A stretch of 56,463 bases of DNA from Capniomyces stellatus (taxonomy: Eukaryota; Kickxellomycota; Harpellomycetes; Harpellales; Legeriomycetaceae). Location of the stretch: positions 1,371,761 through 1,428,223 of the forward strand of contig LUVW01000001.1 in NCBI GenBank assembly GCA_001661515.1, in the 5' to 3' direction. Under the pieces are notes generated by a model, which saw nothing but the letters and a program-made list of their open reading frames with translations, made no database searches and was not told where the DNA came from. Positions 1 through 10,863 of the stretch are shown here, one piece after another; the first letter of the stretch is position 1, and each line of letters starts with the position of its first letter. Position numbers and translations under genes: made by a program.

Positions 1-32
<32 letters not shown>
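1..32. other. Homopolymer G run at window start
   Basis: The window opens with 32 consecutive G. The same kind of run borders N gaps at about 24350 and 33014, so this is most likely a contig end or assembly artefact and not genomic sequence. It cuts off the 5' part of the SRP72 gene that follows. Confidence 0.8.
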
Positions 33-33
<1 letters not shown>

Positions 34-83
34 AATATTGGCGAGTGTGTGCTAATAACAATGATGAATACATGTAAATTTAG

Positions 84-2013
84 TGTTACAAGATCAACGA
101 GTTTGAAAAGAGCAGCAAGATTTATGAAGAGATTCTAGTTGGCGGAAAGGTAAAAGGCTAAATAATTGGAGTTAAATAGAAGCCAAACGAAAGCGGCAGT
201 TGACGTGCAGGAACATGACTCTAAATTTGAATGTAAAATGGAATATTTTGTAGTCGAAAGTTGATAGGGACGAGATCAGGACCAATATCAATGCAAACTA
301 CGCAGCCAATGCATTAAGTAGTTCGATCAGTGGGAAAAAAGCGGAGGAATGCAAGATGGTAGCGGGGAATACTTTTGAGGGAGTTTATAACGAGTCGTTC
401 AGCCACTTGGCAGCTGGAAAGACGGAAAGGGCGATTGAGTTACTGGAAAAGTCAAAGGGTAAATAAACAAAGCGGTAAAAGGACAAATGTATATGTTGTC
501 GATTAGAGGTACAGTTGGTAATGTGAGTAAGTATGTTGATTGTATTGTAGGCTTGGCAGAGACATCGCTGAAGGCAATGGGGCTGACAGGGGAGGAGATT
601 GAGCAAGAGTTGGGGCCAGTGGTGGCGCAGCTGGGGTATGTGTATTTTATTTCAGGAGATGAAAAGAAAGCACGGGCAGTCTGGCAGAAGCTGGCAGAGT
701 CCAAGAATGGAGACAAGCAGGCACAGAGTATTGCAGAGTTTAACCTGCTGGGATCGCAGAAATTGGCGAAAAAGTCGGCGTTGATTAAGGTGGGAAACCA
801 ACTGAATGCGTTTAGAAAGACTAGAGGTCACAGACAGCTGTTACTTGTGCAGAAGCAGCTGGCAGCCTACAATGCAGCTTTGGTGTTTTTCCAGGCAGGA
901 AAGACCAAAGAAGCGACTGTTATTCTGGCAAACCACCTGAAAAAGCACGGAGACTTGAATATTCCTAGTGTAGCTGGACTGAGGGCAATAAACTCGGCCC
1001 ACGTAACAAATGCCAAGGCTAGACTTGAAATGTTGGACAGAGCCGGAGTCGGAGCCAGTCTTTTGGGCCAAGGAACCTTGCCCTTTGTCTACAGCAAGGT
1101 GCTGGTTTTGATGGGGTCAAAAAAACCAGATTTGGAGCAGGCAAAACTGGTCTATAAAGAGTTTCTGGCCAGCAAGAGCTCAAGCATTCAGCCGGTTTCC
1201 TATGCGCCCAAAGTCGCTGCTCATCTGAGAACTTTGTTTAAAAAGTCATCCACGAAGCCCGAGTGGAAGGCTCTGAGGGCAGCGTTTGTTTTGATGGTGA
1301 AAGAACAGGTCAAAAACTCAAAGTGCAGCAGATCTCTGATGGAAGCTGCCCGTAGTCTCCTCATACTCAATCAGGTTTCCGACGCCCTGGAACTATTCAG
1401 GCTGTCATTGGCTGCCAATTCGGCCAGCTTGGTAAGCGACTCGTACGTTTATTTGCTGTCGGAAGAAAAGAGCCTCAAGTCTGACTCGCCGCTATCTAGG
1501 TACTCCGAGTCGGTCAAGCCCAGCCACCTTGATGTGGCCAAATCTTCAAAAGCCCAAAAGCGGATTCCAGGAATCTCAAAGAAATTGCTGCTGAAACTGT
1601 CTTCAAGACTCAACAGAAAGTCCAAGAGCCTGTACTGCCCGCTGAAACGCGCAAGAGCCCAATCTGTTTCTGCCAGCAAAAGGTCTAGATCCTCGAGCAC
1701 TTTGCTGTCTAGACAACGCCGTCGCCAGAGGCTGCTTTTGCGCATTCCACCAAAGAGCTACTTCCCCAACAAGCCTGCCGATCCAGAACGGTGGATTCCG
1801 CTACGCAATCGGTCATACTACCGACCAAAAAAGTCAAGAAAGTCTGCTGTTACCCGTGGCGGTGCTCAGGGAAATGTGTCTGTTGAGGCTGCAAATGCCC
1901 TGAATGCCAACTCCATTCCCTCTTCTTCAAGCACTTCTGCTGCTGCTATAGCCGCTGCTAGGCTTGGGAAGGCCACCAAGTCTAAATCCAAGCCTAAAAA
2001 GGGAAAAAAGTGA
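84..2013 (+). CDS. SRP72: Signal recognition particle subunit SRP72, 5' partial
   Basis: SRP72 is the TPR-containing SRP protein that, with SRP68, binds 7S RNA and serves co-translational targeting to the ER. Exons read as 84-149, 254-458 and 551-2013, with introns gtaaaa..tag and gtaaat..tag; the phases agree, giving 577 residues to the stop. The first exon opens after a tttag acceptor, so the start codon lies upstream and is lost at the G run. A methionine at 487 falls inside an intron and is not the start. TPR-like helices fill most of the protein (for example YEEILVG, GYVYFISGDEKKARAVW). The C-terminal RNA-binding signature is clear: P-ADPERWIPLRNRSYYRPKK, then TRGGAQG and a Lys-rich tail. 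Human SRP72 is 671 residues, so roughly 100 N-terminal residues are missing. Identification is firm; exon 1 is less certain. Confidence 0.9.
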
Positions 2014-2410
2014 TTCGTTTTTGTTTAAACTATTCTTTTTTTTCTTTTTTTCCTTTAATTTTATCCTGATTTAGCTCCACCGCCATCACCATCAACTGTC
2101 ATTGTTGCTAGTATGTTCAAAGTTGGAATTACTGTTTTAAGCCTTGACCTTTGATTTTTAATTGATAAATTTTGGCTCAATGTTATTCTTGCTTTTATTG
2201 GTTCGTCGAGTTGGGGTTTTTCACCAAGCTAATTTACCTTTAAAAAAAATTTTAATCCGTTTTTTTTTTTTTTTGCAAATCAAAAAGTAGAACAATGCTA
2301 AAAGCTTATTAAAAGTCTTGCGATATATAATCAAAACGCCAAAATTGTAGTCGAGCAAACTCCTTCTTTTTGCTCAAAATAGCCGATATTACAATAAAGT
2401 GTGCATCAAA
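2014..2410. other. Intergenic, SRP72 to FYV7
   Basis: AT-rich spacer with T-runs downstream of the SRP72 stop. It should hold the SRP72 3' UTR and the FYV7 promoter. I see no gene in it. Confidence 0.7.
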
Positions 2411-3183
2411 ATGAATAATAGAAAACCAAATCACCATAGGGCTCCGGTTTACGGGCTTGAAAAACACAGTAAGTTTTACCTGGCGTGCTCGGTATTTAAA
2501 TGTCCAGCTCTTCATTCTTTAATTCCAGCTTCTATTTCTAATTTGGCTGAACTGTCTATTTTATAGAAATCCAAAAGAAAATCGATAGAAATAAGAGCTC
2601 AAATAAATACAAGGCATACAAAAAGGCCGTGCATTCAACTCAAGCCGAGGAACAACCGGAATTCTTTAAAAAGCTATTTGAATCCATCAAAAATCCTGAT
2701 GAATCAAGCAACGACAGCCCAAAAAATAACGAATTTGACAAAAGTCAAAACAAAAGAGCAAATAGGGCCGACCTCAAAGTAGACTTTAAAGGCAGTAAGC
2801 GAAATAACAGCGCCAATACTGATTCAGAATCAGACTCTAACTTGAATTCCAACTCGGAATACGGCTCTGATTCGGATTCGGATTCTCAAGCCAAAACAAA
2901 ACAGACATCGAAAAAACAACCAAACACAGCTGCCCCTGAAAAAAAGAGGGCAAAGCCAAACCCATACCAAAAAAATATCGATGAGCGGGAGGAAAGGGAA
3001 AGGCTGATTGAAGCTGAGCGGATACAACGATTGGAAGAAACCAAAATGCGCAAAAAGCAAGTTGTCCACGCCAAAAAGTCTCGAAAGCGCAACACATACC
3101 TTGCTACTAAAAGAACATCAAGGGGTCAGCTCAACATGTCCTCGCAAATCAACCTGTTGCTGAACAAAATCGAAAAGAAATAA
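2411..3183 (+). CDS. FYV7: rRNA-processing protein FYV7 / TAP26 (CCDC59) family
   Basis: A small basic nucleolar protein; yeast FYV7 is needed for 18S rRNA maturation. Two exons, 2411-2468 and 2567-3183, join through a gtaagt..tag intron in phase 1 to give 224 residues. The start is the ATG opening MNNRKPNHH. The family hallmark is the C-terminus: a long charged helix (DEREERERLIEAERIQ), then a basic stretch and TSRGQLNMSSQINLLLNKIE, which matches the family pattern of GQ-x-M followed by LL-x-KI. The centre is a low-complexity Ser/Asp stretch (about residues 100-125), more acidic than in yeast FYV7. The gene lies in tandem with SRP72 and is convergent with bL33m. Confidence 0.78.
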
Positions 3184-3737
3184 GACAAGTTTCACCCATC
3201 CAGCTTGATCCTTATAGCCTAATATGTTTCGTCAGTTCCCATCATTTCCCGTATTATGTCTCTTCTTGTTTAATCCAACCAAGATTCTCTATCTTCAAAA
3301 TTCTGTTTATATTTTCAACACTAACGTTCAGTATACCAGCTTAGCTTTTGTTTCTTGCTTTTCGCATAGAGTGAATTTTCAAATTAAAATAAAACGTACT
3401 AAATAGATCCATATACACATTAACTATTGCTACAAGAAACGCTCGCATCACACTAATTATCACTTTCTAAATCGTTGTCACAAAGTTTTTAATATAACTC
3501 TGAGTTACTGGCCAAGTTTTCTTTTTAACTGAGATTACATGTAGATATGAATAAGGAAGTAGGAATATCAAGTTAAATGTATTATTAAAGTTTTCTGGAT
3601 TTTCAAGTGCGAATTGTGTAAATTAAAAGTGGAACTGTAGAAATATTCTGCTCATTTATTGCCGGATTTTGATGTCGTTTATCGAATTTTTTTTAAGTAC
3701 ATTCTCGGTTTTGGAATGTTGTAGCGGTCAGATGCCT
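3184..3737. other. Intergenic between convergent FYV7 and bL33m
   Basis: 554 bp of AT-rich sequence carrying the 3' ends of two convergent genes. The one 60-codon open frame here is of random composition. I see no gene. Confidence 0.7.
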
Positions 3738-4014
3738 CTACTTTTTCAGCTTGGTTTCTGTGAATAGAACATGCTTGTTGACTACACGCATAAAATTATC
3801 AAGGGCAGATTAGAAATAAAGAAAAATCAAAACATGGATCATTACTTGGTCAACTTTAACAAAGCCTAACATCTATTTTACCTCTTGGATCATGTTTCAT
3901 CATAGACAGCTTGTATGTAGCTGCTCTTGGCCGAGACTTTACATAGAAGAAGCCGGTGTTTGCTGAGCTCAACAGCTTTACCAATATAACTCTTGCTTTT
4001 GCCTTTTTAGCCAT
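3738..4014 (-). CDS. MRPL33: Mitochondrial large-subunit ribosomal protein bL33m
   Basis: A 58-residue zinc-less L33, part of the mitochondrial 54S subunit; the yeast equivalent is MRPL39. Two exons on the minus strand, 3882-4014 and 3781-3738, are separated by a roughly 100-bp gtaaaa..tag intron in phase 1. The first exon encodes [21 protein letters not shown], and the second continues [17 protein letters not shown] then stop. The N-terminal [13 protein letters not shown] and the C-terminal NKHVLF-E-K blocks are the L33 hallmarks. There is no separate targeting presequence, as is usual for this protein. It is divergent from ATP14. The short length and small second exon make it easy to miss. 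Confidence 0.87.
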
Positions 4015-4965
4015 TTTATACTCGTGCTAATCTTGTGTTTGTTTATTTCTATGTTTGTTTGTTTGTTAGTCTGACTGCTTGATGGATTACACACTTAACT
4101 GTATTTAATCACGTTTTTTTTTCTTCCTTCCCGGTTTCGATCGAAAATTGCTCAAAAGAATCCGTAATCGGTATTTCTCAAGCGTACTTTTACAGCTCTT
4201 TTAGCGCCAATTTTTCTCACTTTGTCCCTCTTATTTACACTCTTTAGCTCGTATCTTTTTCTAGTATAATTAGAAAGTAAAAAAAAAAAAGCCAATTGAA
4301 TTTTTTTTTTATCATTTTTGATTAGCATTCATGATTGGGCCAATTTTGCTTTCTTATTTCACTATCAGCCTGCTAATAGCTGAAGCCTAGTTTTTTTTTA
4401 TTTTTTTCCTTCCAATATTGTTATTGGAATATTTCCCTCAAGATTCCCTTGGTTTTTACGTTTATATTCTGAACATTTGCTTCTTTACCTCGTCCTCATT
4501 TTCACATTTACTAGTAATAAAGCGGGACTGAACTTCAATGTAGAAAAAATGAGAAATAAAGCGGTGCTATTCAAACTAACCAATCTATCCCTATCTAATT
4601 GATTTATCAAAAAAAAAACAACCAATTTTAATTGGAAAACGCCCGCCCAACTAAATCTAAACCACCATTGAGTTGCAGCAAACGGATTTTTAGCTTTTAT
4701 CTATCCCCCCTAATAATTTGAAAGAATACTCTACTGAATTTGCTGATAAAAAAAATATTGAAGCGTAAAAAAAAATAAATAAAAAGTAACTATTGCAACA
4801 AATTAAAGGAAAAGCGAAACAAAACGGCCAAGGAGGAATCAAGAAAGTTAAATTCTTTGTATTAAATTCAAACAATTCATTTGGAACTCTTCTACAGCTG
4901 TTTTTACTAATCCTACGTTAACGTACAGTAAAATAAAAGAACAAGATTCTACTCTAACAACAACA
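4015..4965. promoter_or_regulatory. Divergent intergenic region, bL33m and ATP14
   Basis: 951 bp between the start codons of two nuclear genes for mitochondrial proteins, transcribed away from each other. It is AT-rich with many T- and A-runs, and I can name no specific factor site. Use as a shared promoter is inferred from layout only. Confidence 0.5.
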
Positions 4966-5913
4966 ATGTTCACTTCAGGATTGATCCGCGCCAAAGTAAG
5001 TTTTTTCTTTTTTGTTATGTGTTCTTTTGCTTATTTTTTTGAATCTAAATCTATTGATAAGGATTGTCGGGATCAAGCCGGAATGGTTTTTATACAATGA
5101 GAAATCGCGCTTGCTGATCACCATTCTGTTTACTATAATCAATCTACAGTAATCTTTTTCAGACAATCATTAATTTATTTATTTTTCCACATATTCGAAT
5201 TTCTACAACTACTATCATCTGTCTGCTGTTGATTTGCCTAAATCTTTGAATCTGAAAAACCTGGACTTTGAATTTTAGAACGCCAAACTTGCTTTGCCAG
5301 CATCCAGACTTTTTGGAACATCAGCATCCCAAAATGGTGATAAATTGTTACCTTTATTCGTTGCTCTCTAATACCACTAATGGAATTTCTTTTTTTTCAT
5401 TTCTTACCCGCCTTTCCGTCTCATTAACTAACACTCGATTTTGATTTTATTTATTCAATTTGACCTATTCATTTCTTTAGATATCTTGAAAAACGCCTAC
5501 CTCAAAGAACTGCGCAACTACAAGAGCGATGGAAAGGTACGGTATTTACATCCCTGACTTTCTGCCAAATTCCTAATTTCGATTTCAAAGACACATTTTT
5601 TTCTCACAATTTATTCCTATCAATAGGCTGTCAAATCAGATGTCTCTGTCAAGGAGTTTGTTCCACCATCAAAGCCAGAGGTAAGCTTTGCCAACACACC
5701 TACTCGCTTTAGACTACTTTTTTGCTGAATAATTTATTTTAACTCGCAGCTTCGATTGCTACTTTGCTACTTTGTTTATTTGTTTGTTTATTTTTACTTC
5801 TTTCCTCCATAAACCAACACGTATTTGACTTTCTAAAATAGACCCCACCTACTCAAGCCGACTACTCTGCTGACGTCCAAGCTTACCAAACCGAAGGAAT
5901 TATTAAGCAGTAG
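4966..5913 (+). CDS. ATP14: Mitochondrial F1Fo ATP synthase subunit h (ATP14)
   Basis: A peripheral-stalk subunit of fungal ATP synthase (the counterpart of F6). Five exons, 4966-4995, 5279-5336, 5481-5536, 5627-5680 and 5842-5913, give 89 residues. All introns are GT-AG and every phase agrees. The N-terminus (MFTSGLIRAK, then LPASRLFGTSAS) has the Arg/Ser composition of a mitochondrial presequence. The mature part follows the ATP14 pattern: DILKNAYLKELRNYKSDGKA, an FVPPSKPETPPT linker, and a C-terminal acidic segment ending VQAYQTEGIIKQ. Yeast ATP14 has the same D-YLKELK core and LQAYE end. It is shorter than the yeast protein (124 residues). Four introns in a 270-nt CDS shows how intron-dense this genome is. 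Confidence 0.85.
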
Positions 5914-6602
5914 CTTTGATTTTTTTTTTCCATCTCTTGCTTTAACTAGTCCAATTTGTTGAAAATAAACATTAGTATTGACTTTATTTAACCTTCTTGC
6001 CTGACTAATTGAGTCGAAGGTTTTCTGATTTGCTTATTTCCCCTCACAGCTTCTAATGTCAATCTCAGACATGACCGATGATTCTATCTTAATATTTGGC
6101 AAATTGAACATTGATTTAGTGAATTTCTGGTGTTTTTATTTCTTCATTTAAGCTGGCTATACACTTGTTGCAAACTTGTGTCCTTTATTCTGGATCTGGC
6201 AAAGGTTGTGTTGCTGCGTTTATGCTTTCTAGCCATGGTGCATCATTATCTACAATTTTAACATTGCTTCTGTTGGTTTTGCTGTTGTTTCTTATGATTT
6301 CTGTTTCCAGTTTATTTCATAAGTGTTCTATTGGCCGAGTTTGTTTGATTTACTTTAAAATATATATATATTTCAAATTTGAATTGTTATTTTTTAAAAT
6401 CGAAAATCAGTTTAGCACACTTGTTTATTTGTTCTGCGGCTTGTTTACAAAAACAAAAAAAGTAACCTAAACTAGAGTTGGACCTTTTGTACCCTTTGCT
6501 TATAATCCAAAGCATAGATCTTCTTGAAAATTATATAACATTATCCAATACCTATTTTGAGTTTTGATTGACCGATTGATCGAAACAGCTGTAACTTTAC
6601 AA
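5914..6602. other. Intergenic, ATP14 to SANT-like gene
   Basis: 689 bp, AT-rich. An open frame at 6165-6470 lacks an ATG near its start and is a Leu/Phe-rich random-looking string. I do not call a gene. Confidence 0.65.
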
Positions 6603-7412
6603 ATGGCCTCCGAAATTGCTACTGACGTATTGCCTGTAGATGAGTTCTGGAAACAAAAACAAACGTGGATAAGAGACTTGAGATTGCAATTCTGTCGAAG
6701 ACCCGATATGCCTGAAACACACACTATTATTTTTGACGATGGTGAATTAAACCAAGAGTAAGAAAAAGATTGCTCATACTTTATCTGCGCTTTTATTGGT
6801 GTTTTTGAATAATTGGTATTGTCTTTAATCCAATTCGTAATCAAAGCCTCAAGCCAAAAACTGTGGTTTATGTAACTACTTACAGGTACTTTAGAAGGCC
6901 ACATGGAGTAAAGGCCGAGGAGCCGGTGAAATGGGGAGATAACGAGCGACAGGCACTCATTAAAGGCTTAGAGTTGTATGGAATTGGACACTTTAGAGAA
7001 ATCTCTGATAATCTGTTACCTAAATGGGCAAGTATATTTTTTATTCAAGAATTTATTGGAATTAGCACTGGCGATGCTAACTGTAGTTGTAGTAACGCAT
7101 AGAGATATTGTCAAACTGTGTTCCAGAGCGAATAACAACGTCCTTGTCGTTTTTTTGCAATTGAACAAACAAAAATAGAGCGGAAATGACTTGAGAGTTA
7201 AATGCATGAGATTAATTGGAAGACAGAACCTTCAGTTGTACAAAGATTGGAAAGGGAATGAAGAGCAGATTGTACACGAGTATGAAAGAAACAAATCTAT
7301 TGGGCTTTCTCTTGACACCTGGAAAGGCGGTGTGTTGGTTTATGACGATGATGGGCTTGTGCTCAAGGCTATTGAAAAGTCGAATGAGTTGGACCCACCT
7401 TTTAGAAACTAA
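6603..7412 (+). CDS. SANT/Myb-like domain protein
   Basis: Three exons, 6603-6757, 6886-7027 and 7179-7412, give 176 residues. The start is the ATG of MASEIATDV. The core is a single SANT/Myb-like helical unit at about residues 65-112: KWGDNERQALIKGLELYGIG, then FREISDNLLPKWSGNDLRVKC, with the spaced Trp/hydrophobic pattern of Myb repeats. It is followed by a segment (RLIGRQNLQLYKDWKG, EYERNK, TWKGGVLVYDDDG) that I associate with an unnamed fungal SANT family. One SANT unit often mediates histone or protein contacts and not sequence-specific DNA binding, so a chromatin role is inference. Intron 2 starts gcaagt, and only that GC donor keeps the frame. I recognise the fold, not a named orthologue. 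Confidence 0.75.
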
Positions 7413-7702
7413 TTACTACTTATGCGATTGAATCCAAAATGGGCGTTTGGGTAGAGTTGAGACCAGATTGATTGTTTAAAATATGTTTATTTTAGTCAGC
7501 ATCGTTGCGCTGTTCATTTGTTAATAAATACATGAAATATACTTGATACATTGAAATTTTTAAATGCAGGCCTGTGCGTTTATTGCACAAAGCATGGTAG
7601 ATATAACTATAAAATAGTTGAAAAATACTGAGTGGATGATACGCGATTTTGGCGTTTTGGTGGTAATATTACATAACAAGTCGGCAGCAGCACAAAGCTG
7701 GT

Positions 7703-9051
7703 CTACTTGTTAATCAAGTAGCCGTATATCAAAACGGCCAATATCATTAGTACTTTAGAGCCAATGTAACCGATGAAAAGCAGTTTGGCGACTAGCGTTT
7801 TATTCACTTTTCCAGGCAGCTCCTCAACAGCATCAGGCTCAATTTCCGGCGCCCCAACTTCAATCAAGTGGTTCTCAGAACATAGACTCTCTAAATTTCA
7901 ACAGTGCAGCCAAAAAATAATCAACAAAACAATGCATAATGTACCACAATGAAAAAAAAGTAAAAGAATGAATTATGTGTTCGTTTGTTTGTTTGTATAA
8001 AGTAGTTGGCAGTAAGGGCTAACAAATGCAAAAAATGTAATTACCTATCAGATCACAGCGCTCATTTACAAACACCTGTGTCTCGTTTACTAGCTCCTTG
8101 AGCTTGACGATAGAATCATTACATTGCGCAATATAGTTGGATATCTCTTCGATCTGTGACTTGGATAAGTCTGGTGTGTTAGTTATTGAGGTCTTTGGGC
8201 TCAACAGCTCGCCACTCTCGCGCATTGACTGCTGACTGCCGTTTTGGTTGCATCCTTGAGAGCTGAAATTGTTCAAAACTGTTTTATAGTAGTCGATTTC
8301 TTTATTCTTTGAGGATATGTATTTGCCGATAATGTTATCTAGAACCTTTAAAGAGTTCTTTTGGTCAAAACTACGCTCAAGCTAAATTATACAGTGGTGT
8401 TTAAAAGTGCAATAGTATTGTTTAGTAACGTGCACAGCTTTGTTTGTTGGGGATGGGTGTTCATAAACACTGTTTTACCTTTGTGCTTTCAGAATGCTGG
8501 AATATTGATATTACTTTAATTTCCTTGACTATCTTTGCAAAAATGCCTTCATTAGAGGAATCGTCAGTGCTAAATTGTCAGAAAGAGAAAAAAATAGCAG
8601 TTTAGACATATTGGCACTCAATTAGCGGCTATGCCGATTGCAAATAACACACTTTTGATTTAAATCTATGCCAAAGGTTCGTAAATATTTAGGTGAAAAT
8701 CTATAGTTACTTTATGCTGAATTCAGAAATTCCAATTGAAGATTTATTTAGTTTGATTCTGTCTTCAATTTTTCCTGGAAGCTTGCCTGCCTCTGCCAAT
8801 CCAAGAGAGATAGTGTCCAGTAACTTTTGGTACTGTTTCTGCTCACCTATTTTAGCAAAATTTTATGGTGAGTCTTGATACCTCTATTTACTCGTCTATT
8901 ATATTTACTCGTCTACTCTATTTGCTTGTCTGATTTATTCGCTTGTCGACTCTATTTGCTTATCTACTTTATTGGATTTTTAGCGAGTATACTTACCTTC
9001 AACGCTATAGTTTTCTGAAAGCTTCATCTTATCATGCTTGACTTGAGCCAT
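7703..9051 (-). CDS. Unrecognised coiled-coil protein with C-terminal membrane anchor
   Basis: Five exons on the minus strand, 8997-9051, 8711-8846, 8479-8569, 8045-8381 and 7703-7890, give 268 residues. All four introns are GT-AG and all phases agree, which is the main evidence that this is a real gene. The start is MAQVKHDKMKLSEN. The body is helical and charged (LLDTISLGLAEAGKLP, IEEISNYIAQCNDSIVKLKE). The extreme C-terminus is a single hydrophobic segment, LLFIGYIGSKVLMILAVLIY, followed by GYLINK and stop. That architecture, a cytosolic helical domain plus a tail anchor, resembles SNAREs, tethers and organelle-contact proteins, but I see no SNARE layer or other family signature. The gene is real with good confidence; its function is unknown. 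Confidence 0.7.
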
Positions 9052-10863
9052 TCTTCGTTTTTTTATCCTTACTTTTATCTGGTTTGGAGTTTTTGTTTTC
9101 TTTTTGAAAGAGTAATTTAAGGCTTAATTGGTGTTTCGATGTGTATTTATGTGGTCAATTTGGAGCAGTATGCTGGAAAGATTAGTTTTAGAGATATGCA
9201 GCTTTTCTGTGCTGTACTTTAGCCTTTTCAGTTTGTGTGTTTATTATGTTTTTTTATATTCTTTTTGCTTTTTACTTTTTAGTTCACATTTGTTGCTATT
9301 TGTGTTGTTGTAAAGACAGGTAAAATTGATTTTAGATTTAAAGGATTATAATAGGAGAAAGATTGTCAACTGACCTCGCCAGTCTTAATGTTGAATTAAA
9401 TTACCAGTTTTGAAATTAATTTTCCGAAAAAAGAAAAAACTATATCCTATTTAAATCGTGTTACTTGAAATTAAATTTTCCACAAAGCAATTTTGCTCTT
9501 CAATGGCGCAATTTCATATGTCAAAGCTAATAATAGTCTAACATTAATAAGAAAAGCAAACAATATTGTGTTATGGCAAAAACGTGCAGATGTGGTAAGT
9601 GTCAACACAAATATTAATTAAACATGAATTAAACTAGAATTAGGAACATGGAATAGAACATGGAATGGAACATGAATTAAGAACATGAATAAAGAACATG
9701 GAATTAAGAACATGGAATGGAACATCAATTGTATTCCAATCCCTAGATTATCACAAATGAATTTGATATGGACACCAAATGACCTGCAATAACTGCTGGC
9801 CTACTGCTTTTTTTTTGTACTTTCCAACCCTTGTAAGATCGATTTGGTAGACTTAATAAAAATTATAGTGTTTTGATGTGCCAACGTGCCAAGCTTTGTT
9901 TCAGATTTGTAAAATCTCGAACAAATAATGGGATATAAAATAATGTGATGCAGTAATAAAGTTCAACTCTGCCTTTTAGTTGCTGATATTAGCCTAACGC
10001 AAAAGAGCAAGTTAAAGAGTCACCACTTTTGTAGACCTAAAGCACCGATGATTAGTATGCTGGCATTTATAAACACTTGATTCCAGAAGAGAATTGTCTA
10101 TTCTAACACCTGGCGATGGCACACAAAATCTTGCTTGGATACGGGCTTAGTAACACAAATAAAGCTAGAAAGCTCGGGTAGCTGATGTGAGGTGGCCCTT
10201 GTGGTTATGATATTTTCATTTGGGCAGTGTTTATAACCAGGTAATTTATTGGTTTCCATTCTTTAAGCCGTAGTTTTGATTAATGGTTTTTGGAAGGGAG
10301 GTTTAAGGATAAAGCACTATAGTTTATTTCTGGGATAATATCGGGGTTAAGAAAGGCATAAGTACAATTCAAAACTTGAGACAGTGGCCAATGGAGATGG
10401 CAAGAATCAGGAGATTTCAAATCAAATTATCAAACAAAACGCCAATGAGCCTAAACCGATAATAATTCCCAGAATTTTGGCGTTGAAAAAAAGTAGGTTA
10501 AAAAAAACCAAAGCAAAAAATGAATAATAACACAACGTTCCCTTAAAAGTTAAAAGCCAATTTCAAGTTTTTTTATGCTGTTTTAAATTTATTAACGGAA
10601 TTGGATTATGCTTTATAAGGATTATTAAATTATCAACCAGGTAATAATGTTTTCAGAGCAGTAGATAGAAGACAAGAAAGCAAATAAACAAGCAAACGAA
10701 CAAACAAACAAAAAACAGAAACAAACAAATACAATTAAAATCGGACACACGCGCTTTCATAGCAGTCAGGATTTAGCAGCAAATCGGATTTCAAAATCGC
10801 TTTTTTTATATATTTCATTTGCAATTTCTTAAATAGCCAAAGTGAATACAGAGTATATAAGCA
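9052..10863. other. 1.8 kb intergenic, divergent spacer before ADA3
   Basis: Spacer between the start of the tail-anchored protein gene (-) and ADA3 (+). It is AT-rich, with a GAACATGGAAT-type tandem array at about 9643-9727. A short open frame at 9128-9313 has random composition. No other gene seen. Confidence 0.6.
9643..9727. repeat. Degenerate tandem array of GAACATGGAAT units
   Basis: About seven units beginning GAACATG, varying between GAACATGGAAT, GAACATGAATTAA and GAACATGAATAAA, directly adjacent to one another. Both flanks are non-coding. Confidence 0.7.

Noticed and set aside
487..550. Methionine-started N-terminus of a 508-residue frame reading into SRP72
   Set aside because: This stretch is the intron between SRP72 exons (gtaaat at 459 to tag at 550). 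Splicing joins EKSK-G to LAETSLK in frame.
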